64,000 nt of DNA, taken from assembly GCA_026214975.1 (NCBI GenBank), contig JAOBSW010001097.1:32660-96659 (forward strand), in the 5' to 3' direction. Numbering within the stretch: the first letter of the stretch is position 1; the number at the start of each line of letters is the position of its first letter. The translations under genes were made by a program, and so were the position numbers. The notes below the pieces were generated by a model. That model was not told the origin of the DNA. It did not search any database and saw only the letters and a list, made by a program, of their open reading frames with translations. Below, one piece after another: positions 1-11,008 of this stretch. This stretch comes from Gentiana macrophylla. Lineage: Eukaryota > Streptophyta > Magnoliopsida > Gentianales > Gentianaceae.

Positions 1-49
1 CTGGTCGGATCCTGGCCAACCCAATTGTGTTTAGGACACTATTTCAACA
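1..49 (-). repeat. 3' LTR of LARD copy 1, first 49 bases only
   Basis: The reverse complement begins TGTTGAAATAGTGTCC, the same start as the LTRs at 17330 and 24355. The rest of the LTR lies beyond the window. Confidence 0.85.
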
Positions 50-60
50 ATCTCCTACTT
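50..60 (-). promoter_or_regulatory. Polypurine tract of LARD copy 1
   Basis: The minus strand reads AAGTAGGAGAT directly before the LTR start, matching AAGTGGGAGAT in copy 2. This is the plus-strand primer site. Confidence 0.75.
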
Positions 61-3000
61 AGCCTAAAACCAATCACTCGTACACACAAGACCAAGTTGG
101 AACACAAGAATCTCATGCAACACTCGCAACCATCTTTAGCCGTGAATCCGTGGGGACTCAGACTATCTTCATATCATGCTCCAAATGACCAAGTCAAAAA
201 GAGCCCCCTTAACACACATGAATCCCTCAAGAGGCCTTGGTCCTTGCTTCAACCAATGAATCCACCACTATATCAGCTATATAGTAAACGTGGAAGAACC
301 ACACAAGGTTCAAGAATGAACCTTCTAGATCCATGTACTGCTTCCTCTGTGCCTCCAAGGCGTATACTGTGTCTTGGATTAGTTATAAAATTTACAGTGA
401 TTACTTGCTGAGAACATTTCCAGCACACTACTTCACTTAATCAAAGTGGCCGCAAACTCAGACTGTAACTCCCACTCGCCTTCATAAGACTCTGGGTGCA
501 TATCTGTATATCTATGTTTATTTGATTCCACGTTTCGATGTATTAGGAAACCATCCTTAACTTGCTTAAGGATATTCTCGAAATTAACATCATCTTTCAC
601 CTTATCTTTCGGACTAACATTCTAACATAGATAGATCTTGAGAACATCGGCTAGCAGTATCTCCTATCGCGATCTATGTTAAACTCTTTTAGCATCTCAT
701 CTAAATAGGTAAAATATAAACTAGGAGCAGTTAAATCTAACACTATAGATTATTATTTCTAAAAATAAGAACCGCTAATCCAAGTGCTTTCGTAAAGACC
801 TTGAACTACCAAACATTAATAGACTGTGACATGGGGTAACAATTCTCAAGAAGGATATGCAACACCTTACTCAAAAAACTGTAACACTCCCACTAACCTT
901 TTGCAAATTAGGCATATCCCTTGTTTTGACTAAATCAAACTCCTTTGATTATCAAACAAAGAAATTGTCTAGAGAAACTTGTTTGAGTCCATAAATGGAT
1001 CTCGTGGGCTCGCATTTCATGTTATCGTCTACGAACATCGAGCTGATTGCCCAACGTCTTCAACACTATCATATAGCCATGTTATGAAGTTATAACAAGC
1101 ATACTCTGAATACACCCTGTACCCTTAATATGAGCTATAACAAGCATACTCTGAATATAGCCATGAGCTATTGACATCATAAAGATAATTACAAGGTTTA
1201 CACCCCGTACCCTTCAGTCATCACTATAGCCTTATGGTAATCATATTGCTATCCACATCAGCCTTTCAGGGACATTCCCTTTAGGTAAGACAGACTAGGT
1301 TCACAACCTAGTTATCACTGATGGAATCTAATTCCGATATTATGGCTCTTAGACATATCTCTTAATATTGCCTTTCAAACATTCCTTCGTAAGTCATGAG
1401 ATATTCATTCTTCAAGATGAACGTTCTAGCAGGCTTTTCAGGCTTGAGGTTATCCACAGACTTATTGAACATTTGTGTGCACTAAGCAGTGTTCAACACC
1501 ACATCGCTATGTGGCGTCTTGTCATGTTCCTATGGTTGAATCTCTCATTGTGGCTCTCAAACTCTTTTGAGATCTTATTTTACTCGCACTTTTTCTTTTG
1601 AAAGAGACACTTCCTCTGGAAGTCAACAAGTTTGGAGACAAACACCTTTTGCTCTGCAGGCAAGTAAATGATATCTAGCGTACTAGCTAAGATATTCCAC
1701 AAAGTCACACATGTCATACTAGGCTCCAAGCTTTTCTGACTTTGCCTATGACAACTTCAAATCATCAGTTAATATAGATTCGACATTATCCCCTTCCATA
1801 TCTAATATGGAATTTATTCAACCTTATTCTTTGGAACTCGGTTAAGTATGAGTTTTTAATTAGGGGCACTATCCTAAAACGAGTAAGGGATTCTTTCGCA
1901 TGGCTTACTTCGAACCTTATCTTATAAAGTGTTCTTTCCATTTTAGAAAAACAATCTAATTGCGTATCCAACAATGGCATCCTTCGAGGGGGAATCTTAT
2001 TCCTTTTCAGATGACTTCTGAAACACCCTCCAGTTATTAATTGCTTCAATCCAATTGAAGATTAATTCCTAAGTTTCATTTATCTAATATTCGTACTAGC
2101 TCGAACTTTTAGGGCATTCTGAATTGTCGTACTTCAAATAAGTACATTCAACTATTTCTAAAATAGTCCAAGAGAGATGAACAATTATTTATGGTATAAA
2201 TTGTCATAAGCCAATAAACATCAATATGTTTAGGCTATAGTCAATTTTCTAGATTTTATAACCATTTTCATAAAAGGATATTTTAGTCCTCTTTGGATAA
2301 GATACGCATAACCCACATAATTCATAATCATATGGTTCAGCATCATCAAAATGTCATTTGATTACACGCTTCCCTTCCATAGAGACTATGTCTAGAACAA
2401 CCACAAAATCAAGGATAATAGCCATATAATTATTTGAGATTTCATCACTCATATCGACTATATGGTGACAATAATCAAGCATGTTAGATTCAGTGACTGT
2501 TCAACCTTATCAGAATAACATTTATGCCTTACAATTGAATTTGTCCCTTAAATCCTAACGTATAGTTGATAATATGTTCTTCATAAGAACCGGAACATAT
2601 TAACATTTATTTAGTTCCCTTATCAGTTTACTTGACTCAGAATACAAAACTGAAATATCGCAACGTTTGCTTCACTTTTCGTATCTTTGGGTATTCCGTA
2701 TTTAATATTTCTAACTTAATCACACTCGTAAGATATCATATATCTAAGAATTGACTTGAACTTAGATAGATTCGTCTCAACACACTTGCCTAGAATAGAG
2801 ACTTCGATGAGTTCTCTTACTTAAGCACTTGCCCTAACTTTCCATTTTAATCCTTCAAGGTCTTGTAAATATTTCTTAATTTAGTCTTCATAAGATTTAA
2901 GAAAAATCACAAGAATTGTCTTCAATTTTCTTTCATAAAGAAAATCTAACGTTTGTTAAATAGTCTATTTAACCATTTTGAATCATATTCAAAACATGAA

Positions 3001-3678
3001 ATATTTAATTTACTCTGAAGCAATAATGATTAAAGAATGAAGTCGATAATTAAATCTTACAATTTTTGAAAAAAACCTTTCGAAAATTCGACATGGTCAT
3101 CCTTATCCAATCCATCTAATGTTTGAATATGCATCATCCTATGACGGAGTGACCCATTGGATATCGTTATGTCCAATATGTGAGCTTCTATTAATAATTA
3201 AAGTCTTAGAGGACTTCATCAAATATATAGTCTTCAACTATGAAAACGTGATTGCTCGTGTCATTGCTTATTTTAAAAGGATTAAAATTACTTAACCAAC
3301 TTGAGAACTTTTCTCAAAAGGTAACAGTCATAAATTGGTATTACTAATCAAGAATTAAAACATAAATAGAATTTGCTAGAGCTACGACATAAAATAAATA
3401 TAAAAGAGTGTTGTTGTTTATACATGCAAAATCAAAGATGGTCTTTGAGATTATGATTTTGCTCCCACTAGTAAACTACTCCCAATTGACTTTCAAGAAT
3501 TTTCCAAAATTCTTTAGTGGCTGGAATCCTATCTAGTTGACTTGATCCTCGACGTGGGCCGATCGACCGAGTCAATTTTGACGGGTAGGTACTTCTTACC
3601 AATCGCATCCAACGTGACCTCCAGTGGTTTGACTAGTCAACTCTTTGACAATTCACATTGTCTATGTGATAGTCAACC
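61..3678 (-). other. Internal region of LARD copy 1, no gene seen
   Basis: This AT-rich sequence is alignable with the internal region of copy 2 (about 20900-24340). Both strands are full of stops, and the short open frames in it are not shared between the two copies. I see no retrotransposon domain, RNA gene or splice pattern here. Confidence 0.6.
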
Positions 3679-3831
3679 TCATATCTCTAAAATCAGACGG
3701 TCGTGATGTGGGCCAATCACCGCAAGATTCTTAATCGAGTCGTAACCCAAGTATTCATGAGATCTCATAACGACCATATCTCGATAATGACGATATACCC
3801 GAGGTAGGTCAACTCGCGACGTGGGCCGATC
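3550..3831 (-). repeat. Three spaced copies of a GATCGGCCC-ACGTCG motif
   Basis: On the minus strand a 15-17 base motif, GATCGGCCCACGTCG with small changes, occurs at 3831-3817, 3717-3703 and 3564-3550. The spacings (about 114 and 153 bases) match those in copy 2 (20621, 20734 and 20886; 113 and 152), where the core is GATCGGCCCTCGTCG. Confidence 0.6.
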
Positions 3832-3882
3832 AGTTAGATCCGAACAAGGGCTCTTCCTCGTCACTATAATATTGTGAGACAT
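3679..3882 (-). other. Short ORF kept open in both LARD copies
   Basis: This 67-codon frame aligns without gaps to 20570-20779 in copy 2. Shared stretches include VDLPRVYR and MRSHEYLGYDS. No known domain is recognised. It overlaps two of the three GATCGGCCC motifs, so the open frame may be a by-product of that block. Retention of the frame in two diverged copies is the only support for coding; I would not call it a gene without substitution analysis. Confidence 0.3.
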
Positions 3883-4848
3883 ATTTTAACTCTATTTTTG
3901 TCGCGGGAGTAATTTTAAATTAATTCACTTAATTAATTTATATTTAATTATGGTCTCATATATTACGTGCATATTACTACAGTATCATATAAAGTAAAAT
4001 ATACACAACATTCCGCTCACAATATAACCGGTATGATTATGGACTTTTCTTAGGTGTGGTTTCGAATACAAACTGACGAAACCACGGGCCACAGCTAAGG
4101 GTAGCCGCATCCACCAATGGATCTTTAATGTGTGCTATCTCCATGGATCTGTATCAACTTTCTTTTGGTCTTCATAATTGTCTTCAATTTATTTTTACCT
4201 AAAAAATCTATCTAATAAATTTTACACCCGCCACACACGGGGGAGCTAACGGGAATGGGATAAAACAAAAATACTAGGTCACGTTCTTCATAATGACCTA
4301 TGACAACAATAAAAACCAACAGAAAATAAAGCATTCACATCTATCCTATTGGTCGAGTCCATGATCAATCGAGGTCCATATAATCGTATTATATGTACTA
4401 TCTAATCCATACAATCAATTGTGTATAATGAAAGAGATGAAATTTAAATTTTAACTACTTGCGTCTTATAGCTTCCAATCAATAAATTAATTAACGATTA
4501 ATTACTTATAGCTTTAGTCGAAATAATATTAACCATTAATAATAAATCGACTTTCAATTTTAATTTTCTAATTTAAAACTATTTTAAATAAAACTAAAAT
4601 TTCATATACTATGAACTATATTGAATCATTGAGATACACAAAACAAATTGGAACAGCCACATGTAGCAAAGAAATGACGGAAGTTAAAGCGCCGCCGTTG
4701 CCACTCGGCCGAGCCTCCCGCCGCCGCGCCTCCCTCCTTTTTTTTTTTTCTTTTTGTGTATCCAACGAATCAATATCATGCATCTTTAATTATTTGATTC
4801 AATTAACTACGCAATAAAAATAATGCTTATTGATTAACCTCGAAGACC

Positions 4849-4860
4849 GCTCTGATAACA
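4849..4860 (-). promoter_or_regulatory. Primer-binding site of LARD copy 1
   Basis: The minus strand reads TGTTATCAGAGC right after the 5' LTR. It differs by one base from TGGTATCAGAGC, the site complementary to the 3' end of initiator methionine tRNA that is intact in copy 2. Confidence 0.75.
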
Positions 4861-4946
4861 CTGTTAGGAAATCAATCGAGTAGCGCAGCGTAATTTAAAA
4901 ATTGATTTCCCGATCCTGGATCGACTTCGTTTAAACAATAAACATA

Positions 4947-5726
4947 CAGTAGACTCTCCATAAAGTAATAACGTTGGGCCAGCTAAAAAATATTATATTA
5001 TTGAAATATTATTTAATCGATAAAGTAATAATTTATTATTTTACATGTATAATAATAAAATATAATTTTATTGAATTTTGTTGAATTTCAAAATTCAAAT
5101 TCTACATAGAAAGTATAATCAATTGTAAAACTTTTTCTATTCTCAAAGTCATTTATTGTATAAGTTGTTAAAGTATAATCAATTGTAAAACATTTTCTAT
5201 TCTCAAAGTCATTTAATATGTAAATGGTGTAATTTCCTATTTTAATAAGATGATTTTCATCTCAAAATATTCATTTCAAAATATTCATCTTCAAGTACTG
5301 TACATACATACAGTACACAATCTTCTACTACTCTTCTTCAAGTCGTATTTTGGAGCCTGTTTCTCACAAAGAATCAATTAAGGCAGTAATGAAACTTAGT
5401 GATTTTCTCCTACAATATGATAGAAGCACTCCACAACTTCATAAATCTTTGTAAAAAGTGAGGGATGAGATTCAAATGGATATAAATTTTCATACAAAAC
5501 AAACAACGGTGGACTCATATTTCACTAAGGCACTCTAAATTATTAAAAAATAGGATATTATTACTTTATATATCAGTTGGGACATATATGCGCTAAAATT
5601 TAATATTACTTAATGCCTTTATCGAAATTATTACTTTATCTATTCGGTCCAAGTCGGGACTGTAAGAATTTATTACTTTACCGAGGTTATAATTTTATCG
5701 AGTATTATTTTATCGAGAGTCTACTG
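4947..5726 (+). mobile_element. Non-autonomous pogo/Tigger-like DNA transposon
   Basis: The ends are inverted: CAGTAGACTCTCCATAAAGT at the left and, reverse-complemented, CAGTAGACTCTCGATAAAAT at the right. Over 24 bases 22 match. TA flanks it on both sides (4945-4946 and 5727-5728), the target duplication of the Tc1/mariner/pogo group. Plant pogo-like elements are known with closely similar CAGTA...CTCTATAAA ends. The interior holds a C-terminal transposase remnant, so this is an internal-deletion derivative of an autonomous element and not a pure MITE. It is absent from the corresponding place in the LTRs of copy 2, so it inserted after the copies separated. Confidence 0.85.
5383..5538 (+). 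pseudogene. C-terminal remnant of a pogo/CENP-B-like transposase
   Basis: The frame gives about 51 codons ending in KQTTVDSYFTKAL, with one internal stop after HKSL. A C-terminal KQTT-[IVL]-DS-[FY]-F-like tail is typical of pogo/Tigger and CENP-B-type transposases. The DNA-binding HTH and DDE catalytic regions are absent, so the product could not act as a transposase. The assignment rests on the tail together with the TIRs and TA flanks around it. Confidence 0.55.
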
Positions 5727-6250
5727 TATAAGAAATGGAGCTGTAATATCACCTTGGTTGATCTTAAAGATCGACGCTTTGACCGTCCGGTAGGAGTAGA
5801 TGTGCGTGAGCCGTGCAAGCGTCCTGCCTCTACCAGTAATCCACACGAGCACCTCGCCGGAATCCCTCCAAAGATTGCTACTAGAAAAACGTGACTTCTA
5901 GAGCGACCTTTTCTCTCTTTATAATCTCTATCGAAGAAGCTCTCTTATTTTCCATAAGAACAATTAGCTCTTGGAATTATGGTGTACAAAAGAGCTAGTC
6001 AATCCTTCTCTTAAATAGAAGAAAGCAGCGCCCCAGATGATCTCCCCAACTGCTTGAGATTAGATTCTAATAGATTGATGAGAGGGATAACCTATTCCTA
6101 ATAAAATAAGGAAAATCCCTTGATTGATTTATCTATTTTATTTAATATCTTATATTAAATATTTCCAATATATTGTCAATATCTTATATTGACTATATTT
6201 ATCTTATTACCATAAATCAATTTACATTATGTATATATATCACATATATT

Positions 6251-6254
<4 letters not shown>

Positions 6255-6330
<76 letters not shown>
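6255..6330. repeat. (TA)n microsatellite in the LTR
   Basis: About 76 bases of pure TA repeat. A shorter, interrupted AT array occurs at the matching place in copy 2 (18478-18566), so the tract is part of the LTR and has expanded here. The open frame across it is an artefact of the repeat. Confidence 0.95.
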
Positions 6331-6338
<8 letters not shown>

Positions 6339-7746
6339 TTGAAACAAATGTGCACATCCACATCGTAAGTGCAAGTCACGTATGAATGTGTATATATATA
6401 TATAAATATTAATATCTAATATTAATATATGGTAATACTATTAATTAAATTGCACAATCCAAATGTATCTTAATAAACTAGAGGTGGAGCCCTAAATTGC
6501 CATAATTTGGCAACCGGAATAAGTTTTAATTAATATAATACAATGATTAATTAATTTGCAAAATACATGTATATCATATATATATATACATATTTCGAAA
6601 TATATATGTATCAATATACATATTTAATTAATCAACATATTTAATAACTTGTTTTATATTTATTCATAATAAATAAATACCACTATATTAATTTACCACT
6701 ATAACCTTTATAGTATGAGATAAATTCTTTCCTTATTTGGTCATCAACTATAACCACATTTTAATCCGACTTGATGTTCATATGTGTGTGACCCGATAGG
6801 CTTTCGAATATGTTGGCCGTAGACATAAGGTGCAATTACGAAAATGTCCTTTCACCTCTAACGATCATTAATAGCGTCTAGCAACACGTCCATGACCCCC
6901 AATCATCGGAAGAGTCAATACGTAATGACTACTGCCTTTCATGTGCTTAGTTAGCATGTAAATAGAATCCTATCGCTGTAATAATATCTATACAGTCGTA
7001 CGTCGAGTGTCAAGCATTAACGACCGTATCTTATAATCTGGATATCATGCTCTCTCGAAGTAACTCATTTACTTCCACTTTGCAAAGATACACGAGAGTA
7101 AGACATTCCTTATAAAAAGGCCCTTTCGGATATTCACCCTTATTGTTAGGGTACGTGATTCCCGGATGACCTAACATGTATACTCCGTATGCTTCAGTAT
7201 CATACCCAATCACTACCGCATGATCGCCCCATGGCTAAGGGAAACCTCAATAGTGTCAAAGCATGACAATCCACACCGTGATGCCATGTAGACTCTAGTC
7301 CTAAGGATACTTAAGAGTGTAAGTGGGTCAATCTAACGTACGCATTCTCTTAAACACGTCCACGTACAGTCCTAGTGTCTCTACACACCGACATACGAGA
7401 TCTATCCCTGCGTTTAAGGACATAAGACATCTAATACGTTCTAGTCTGTTCGTTCTATCAATACCATGTTTAATAGTACATCAGCCTAGAGACATTTAAG
7501 TATGAAACTTATTAAAGTGATTAGAGATCTAATCAACCATAATCGCCTATCATGGTTTCTCTATCATAGTTTAATACTAAGGACGTTATTATACAACAAT
7601 TCATAATTGATTTTTTAAAAGAACAAATATATAACAACATAAAAGCCATTTATTATATATGTATAATCATAAAGAAATAGTAGAAATGATCTGACCCGGT
7701 CAGATCCGATGCAACCCGATTGAGTTTAGGATACTATTTCAACACT

Positions 7747-7875
7747 TGTGATAACGCCGGTTCAACTGGTTGCAAATGCATTACATTAGATGATGGTGAG
7801 AGCAATGCAAATACAATTCGGCCTAAGAATGAGCTCAAGATCACTCGTTCAATAACCGGGTTCAATTGCAAATGA
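7747..7875 (+). pseudogene. Knottin-like gene, 3' half, disrupted by LARD copy 1
   Basis: The frame opens on TGT GAT AAC GCC GGT and aligns codon by codon with the C-terminal half of the gene at 13803-14065, including the C-x-C pair (here CKC) and CITLDDGES. Everything upstream has been displaced by the retrotransposon, which inserted two bases before the third cysteine codon. Four bases are missing near 7801 relative to the other copy; the frame shifts, the last cysteine and normal stop are lost, and reading runs on to a TGA at 7873. It cannot make the six-cysteine product. The 5' half should lie left of this window if the insertion was simple. Confidence 0.65.
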
Positions 7876-8749
7876 AACCCCGTTATTGAATGTGAAGGTC
7901 TTTTTCATAAAAAGTTTTATTGTAATCTCAGTTTGTATGCCTTGCGTGTTTTTTTTCCTATTTCCTAATGTCACATGCTGCAAATCTAAAATCACTTCAC
8001 TTGAGTCTGATTTAATTTTGGTTCGTGTTGCATTCCTAATAATAAAAATAGCATTTCTAATTGTTTACATAGGGTCACTTTCAATGAGAATTATTGATTT
8101 GCATGTATGTTGCAAAGTTAGACAAATTTGTTTCCTTCCTACGAAATTTGATTGGATAATGCTATTTTCATAAATGTTCAGACCGTGACATACACCAAAT
8201 TCGATGCAAAAGCAAACAAAAAAAACAATAAATCGAGTTTCGTAAAGTTAAGAGATCAAATTGATTGATATGATTGAACACACACCAATTCTATAACAAC
8301 AATTAATATCATGTATTTTTACATTATCGATGATAACGTAATGTAGTACCGTGGTTGATGACCGGTTCAAATTTTAAATTAAAGCATAATTCACGAGGAC
8401 TTAAATGAACATCTTACCCATTTTCTTTTTCCAAACATGTCATATCCTGACTTTCCCCTTATATCAGTTACGTGTCGAGTAACACGCCGTGTCTCTTTAA
8501 AACCTACTAAATGAATAAACTCAGTGTGGGAACATCTTACCCATCATTTTCCAATAATAAAGCATGTTCTCGGTGTTATGCATTTATCAAACGGCTGCAC
8601 ATACACATAATGTACTTTTTACTCTTTAATAATGCCATGAGTACCTAAATAAATAATTAAATTGATTAAGTCAAATGGTTTTAATTAATGTAACGCTAAA
8701 CGCGTATGATACAGAAAATCAGTTTGATCATATCAAATGATTTGGTTAC

Positions 8750-8780
<31 letters not shown>

Positions 8781-8946
8781 ACGTTAATGATTTATATAAG
8801 AATGATCTAACAATGTTAAAATGATATTGTAATAATTCATAAGAACTAAAAAGAAAATTTGACGGGGATGAGTGGCTATCCGAGATTGGCCAACAAACAA
8901 AATAATAAAAACATAATATTTATATTTTACACGTAGGATCACATGT

Positions 8947-8979
<33 letters not shown>

Positions 8980-9150
8980 TGGTCTTTGATAATCAATTCA
9001 TATTTGATTCATGATCATAGTAAATTTGCGAGAGAATCACCCACACGCATCCCTAGAAAAATTATTAACACTTATTTTCAAAGATCAAGCCCACTAGCAC
9101 TATGATCATTTCACTCTTCTCTTATGGATTAACCTAAAACCTTAATAATA
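7747..9150 (+). repeat. Segmental duplication, copy 1
   Basis: This stretch matches 13982-15386 along nearly its whole length, from the cysteine codon of the knottin-like gene to about 270 bases beyond a shared CACATGTGTTTTTT tract. Main differences are A- and T-homopolymer lengths (8749-8778 and 8949-8977) and small indels. After the coding remnant I see no gene in it; the 95-codon frame at 7886-8173 corresponds to a frame broken differently in the other copy and looks like 3' flank. Confidence 0.85.
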
Positions 9151-9525
9151 TTAGGGGGTATCAACATCCTATTTTTCACTTCCGGCACCACTGTTTATTA
9201 ATTTCATCAACACAACGATATTTTTATTATCTTTTAATTTCTTTTCTTTTTTTTGAATTTTATCTTTTTATTTCAAACACTTCAAAAATAATAACACAAT
9301 TACTACTTATACCATAATGTTTTAAAAAAATATAATTCAGTCAATAACTATAAAAAATGAATCAATCAACCACCATCTACTTAATCCCTTCCACCGACGC
9401 CATTCATCTCCACCACCATCTCCTTCATCCTTTCCACCTTCCACCACCCATAAACACCTCCCACCATTTCCTACTATTTTCTTTCCACCAGAATAAATTC
9501 ACTAAAACAGAGAAAAAACAATATA
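9151..9525. other. Intergenic, low complexity, no gene seen
   Basis: An AT-rich stretch is followed by a pyrimidine- and CCACC-rich stretch around 9360-9490. The latter gives a His/Pro/Thr-rich open frame on the plus strand (9357-9563) that looks compositional. It lies antisense to and just downstream of the HMA fragment. Confidence 0.5.
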
Positions 9526-9757
9526 TACACCTTCAAATGCTCGAACTTGCCGAACGACTTTAGATGCACAACCATGCAAAAATATTTAAAACCAACGCAT
9601 TTTTTCCTCCTCCGCTTCCTCCGCCGCCTCCACCACCGTCGTACTCTTTCTTCCCATCGTCTTCTCCTCCTTTCTGATCATTATTAGCATCATCTACCTC
9701 TTTGTTCTCCTCAACATCATTATTTTCATCTCCTTCATGAATCTTCTTGTTCTTCTT
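9526..9757 (-). pseudogene. Degenerate heavy-metal-associated (HIPP-like) protein exon
   Basis: On the minus strand a splice acceptor (TTTTTGCAG, ending 9758) precedes an exon rich in Lys, Glu, Asp and Gly, including a run of seven glycines, then KNALVLNIF. A one-base frame change restores LHGCASKVVRQVRAFEGV. This pattern (charged/Gly-rich N-terminus, then V-L-x-[VI]-x-[LM]-H...GCA-x-KV...FEGV) is that of plant isoprenylated HMA proteins, which bind metals through M/L-x-C-x-x-C. Here the first cysteine is missing and the frame is broken, so metal binding is probably lost. A candidate donor (GAAG/GTGTAT) follows FEG. Later exons and the CaaX tail were not found. Family assignment is by motif only. 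Confidence 0.5.
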
Positions 9758-9933
9758 CTGCAAAAACACAGAAAAATCAAACAAAATCATTATTTTCACC
9801 CTTCCCTACTATAAAACATCTCATCCGATCCTCTTCCTTTTGTAAACCCATCTCTCTTTCTCCCTTGAATCAGAAGTCGGCCTTTTCAGAAAAAAAAATT
9901 GTAAATCGCGTGCTACAGTCGGGCTGGAGCTGT

Positions 9934-10095
9934 TATATTCGATGAGGGAGGAGCTGCGATTTCCTTATTGGGGGGGAGGAGCTGTGATTTGCCGATAGGG
10001 AAGGAGGAGCCCCGATTTAGCAGCATGGAGGGGGTTTTCATTTGCAGATGAGGGGGTATTGGATTTGCAAAGGCGGAGGAGGGGCCAGTGGCGGC
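9934..10095 (+). repeat. G-rich imperfect repeats (GGAGGAGCTGYGATTT)
   Basis: A GGGAGGAGCTG-GATTT motif recurs about three times with G runs up to seven long, followed by GATGAGGGGGTATTGGATTTGC. The plus strand could form G-quadruplexes. No coding frame is evident. Confidence 0.6.
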
Positions 10096-10125
10096 GGCGG
10101 TTACTCGATTTTCGGATTTAGTGAT

Positions 10126-10375
10126 GGGTTAAGAAATTTCGAATTGAGGAGGGAAATGGGGCTGCAATTTATAGATAGGGGTGTGGATTAATATTGTAGC
10201 AAGTGGAAGGGTGATTTATAAGTGGGGTAGAAGGGTGATTATCCAGGGGTGGGTTAAGAAATTTTAAAATTGAGGAGGGAAATGGGGCTGCGATTTATAG
10301 ATGGGGGATGGTGTGGATTAATGTTGCAGCAAGTAGAAGGCTGATTTACAAGTGGGGTAGAAGGGTGATTATCCA
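10126..10375 (+). repeat. Two-unit tandem duplication, period 125 bp
   Basis: Both units begin GGGTTAAGAAATTT (10126 and 10251) and end GGTGATTATCCA (10245 and 10375), with a few substitutions and small indels. No gene is seen in either unit. Confidence 0.85.
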
Positions 10376-10545
10376 CATCTATCTAATGAATATCTCATTG
10401 TTTCACTGTAGCAACACCGAGGAAAGTGCATGCCGTAACCATCTTCGCCACATGAGCAAATGTCGGGAAATTGGTAAATCAGATCACTGCAAGGTGTGAT
10501 ATTTCGTTTCAGGTCAGACTTTTTTCTGATATTTTTTTTTCAGGT

Positions 10546-10835
10546 TCTGCGTCCAAATTTCGACGATTTCATCCAAATATAGATAAAACATCACAATATT
10601 CATTATTTTCTGTCAAAATTCACTCACTGACCAAAAATGACGGAATCCGTCCAAAATTTGGACGCTCCGTCCAAATTAAGACATATTCCGTCAAAATATT
10701 GACGCCTCACCCAAATTTTGGACATATTCCATCTGTTTTGGCCACGTTAGTGAATCCGTCCAAATTTTGACGGATCCATTTGATAGGCTCGTCAAAATAG
10801 AGGACGTCTCATCCAAATTTTGACGGAACCATCAA
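10546..10835. repeat. Cluster of CGTCC-AAATTT-GGACG type palindromes
   Basis: At least six imperfect inverted repeats with CGTC(C) half-sites facing a short A/T spacer, such as CCGTCCAAAATTTGGACG, CCGTCAAAATATTGACG and CCGTCCAAATTTTGACGGA. Such clusters occur near the ends of some DNA transposons and at some promoters; which applies here is not clear. The motif is the everted form of the GGACGNNCGTCC dyads in elements A and B. Confidence 0.6.
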
Positions 10836-10975
10836 ATATGAAACCCTTATCCTGTCTTCTTCCACATTCCGCCCCATTTCACATCATGTTCACTAATTCC
10901 GCAGAAAAAACGCATAGAACACCAAAAGACATCAATTTTCAGAGCAAATTTGGACGATCTCAACCGGAATTCACC

Positions 10976-11008
10976 ATGGTTAATCCTAATCAACAAGAAT
11001 CACCTACT
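10976..11008 (+). other. Possible first coding exon of an unidentified gene
   Basis: ATG starts an 11-codon stretch, MVNPNQQESPT, followed at once by GTGAGT, a usable plant splice donor, and then by T-rich intron-like sequence. The palindrome cluster about 150 bases upstream could be its promoter region. A possible later exon (about 11772-11820, ending GATGAG/GT) codes KSRTEFLGTPRPDE in one frame. No family is recognised. It could equally be a chance ATG next to a donor-like string. Confidence 0.2.

Larger units (their letters stand above)
1..7744 (-). mobile_element. LARD-type LTR retrotransposon, copy 1 (3' LTR cut by window start)
   Basis: This is a reverse-strand copy of the same family as the element at 17330-26203. 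Read on the minus strand it has a 5' LTR (7744-4862), a PBS (4860-4849), about 4.8 kb of internal sequence, a PPT and the first 49 bases of the 3' LTR. No gag, protease, integrase or reverse transcriptase motif is recognisable in the internal region, so it fits a large retrotransposon derivative that would need enzymes from another element. The GTGGGAGATTGTTG-like PPT/LTR junction and initiator-Met PBS resemble Copia elements, but this placement is inference. The flank at 7745-7749 (CTTGT) is the likely target duplication; its partner lies outside the window. The element landed in the coding part of a knottin-like gene. Confidence 0.85.
4862..7744 (-). repeat. 5' LTR of LARD copy 1, carrying a nested transposon
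   Basis: The boundaries are TG...CA on the minus strand, with the same first and last bases as the LTRs of copy 2. Length is 2883 bases; removing the 780-base pogo-like insertion and one TA leaves about 2.1 kb, close to the 1.85-1.94 kb LTRs of copy 2. A long TA microsatellite explains much of the rest. A ~60-codon frame at 7031-7213 is also open in the 3' LTR of copy 2 (24907-25092). Confidence 0.85.

Noticed and set aside
6173..6385. 70-codon open frame across the TA repeat
   Set aside because: The frame is produced by the TA microsatellite (repeated Ile-Tyr) and has no homologue in LARD copy 2.
9357..9563. Possible small His/Pro/Thr-rich protein
   Set aside because: The frame follows a CCACC-rich composition, lies antisense to HMA-like flank and has no start context or homologue here.
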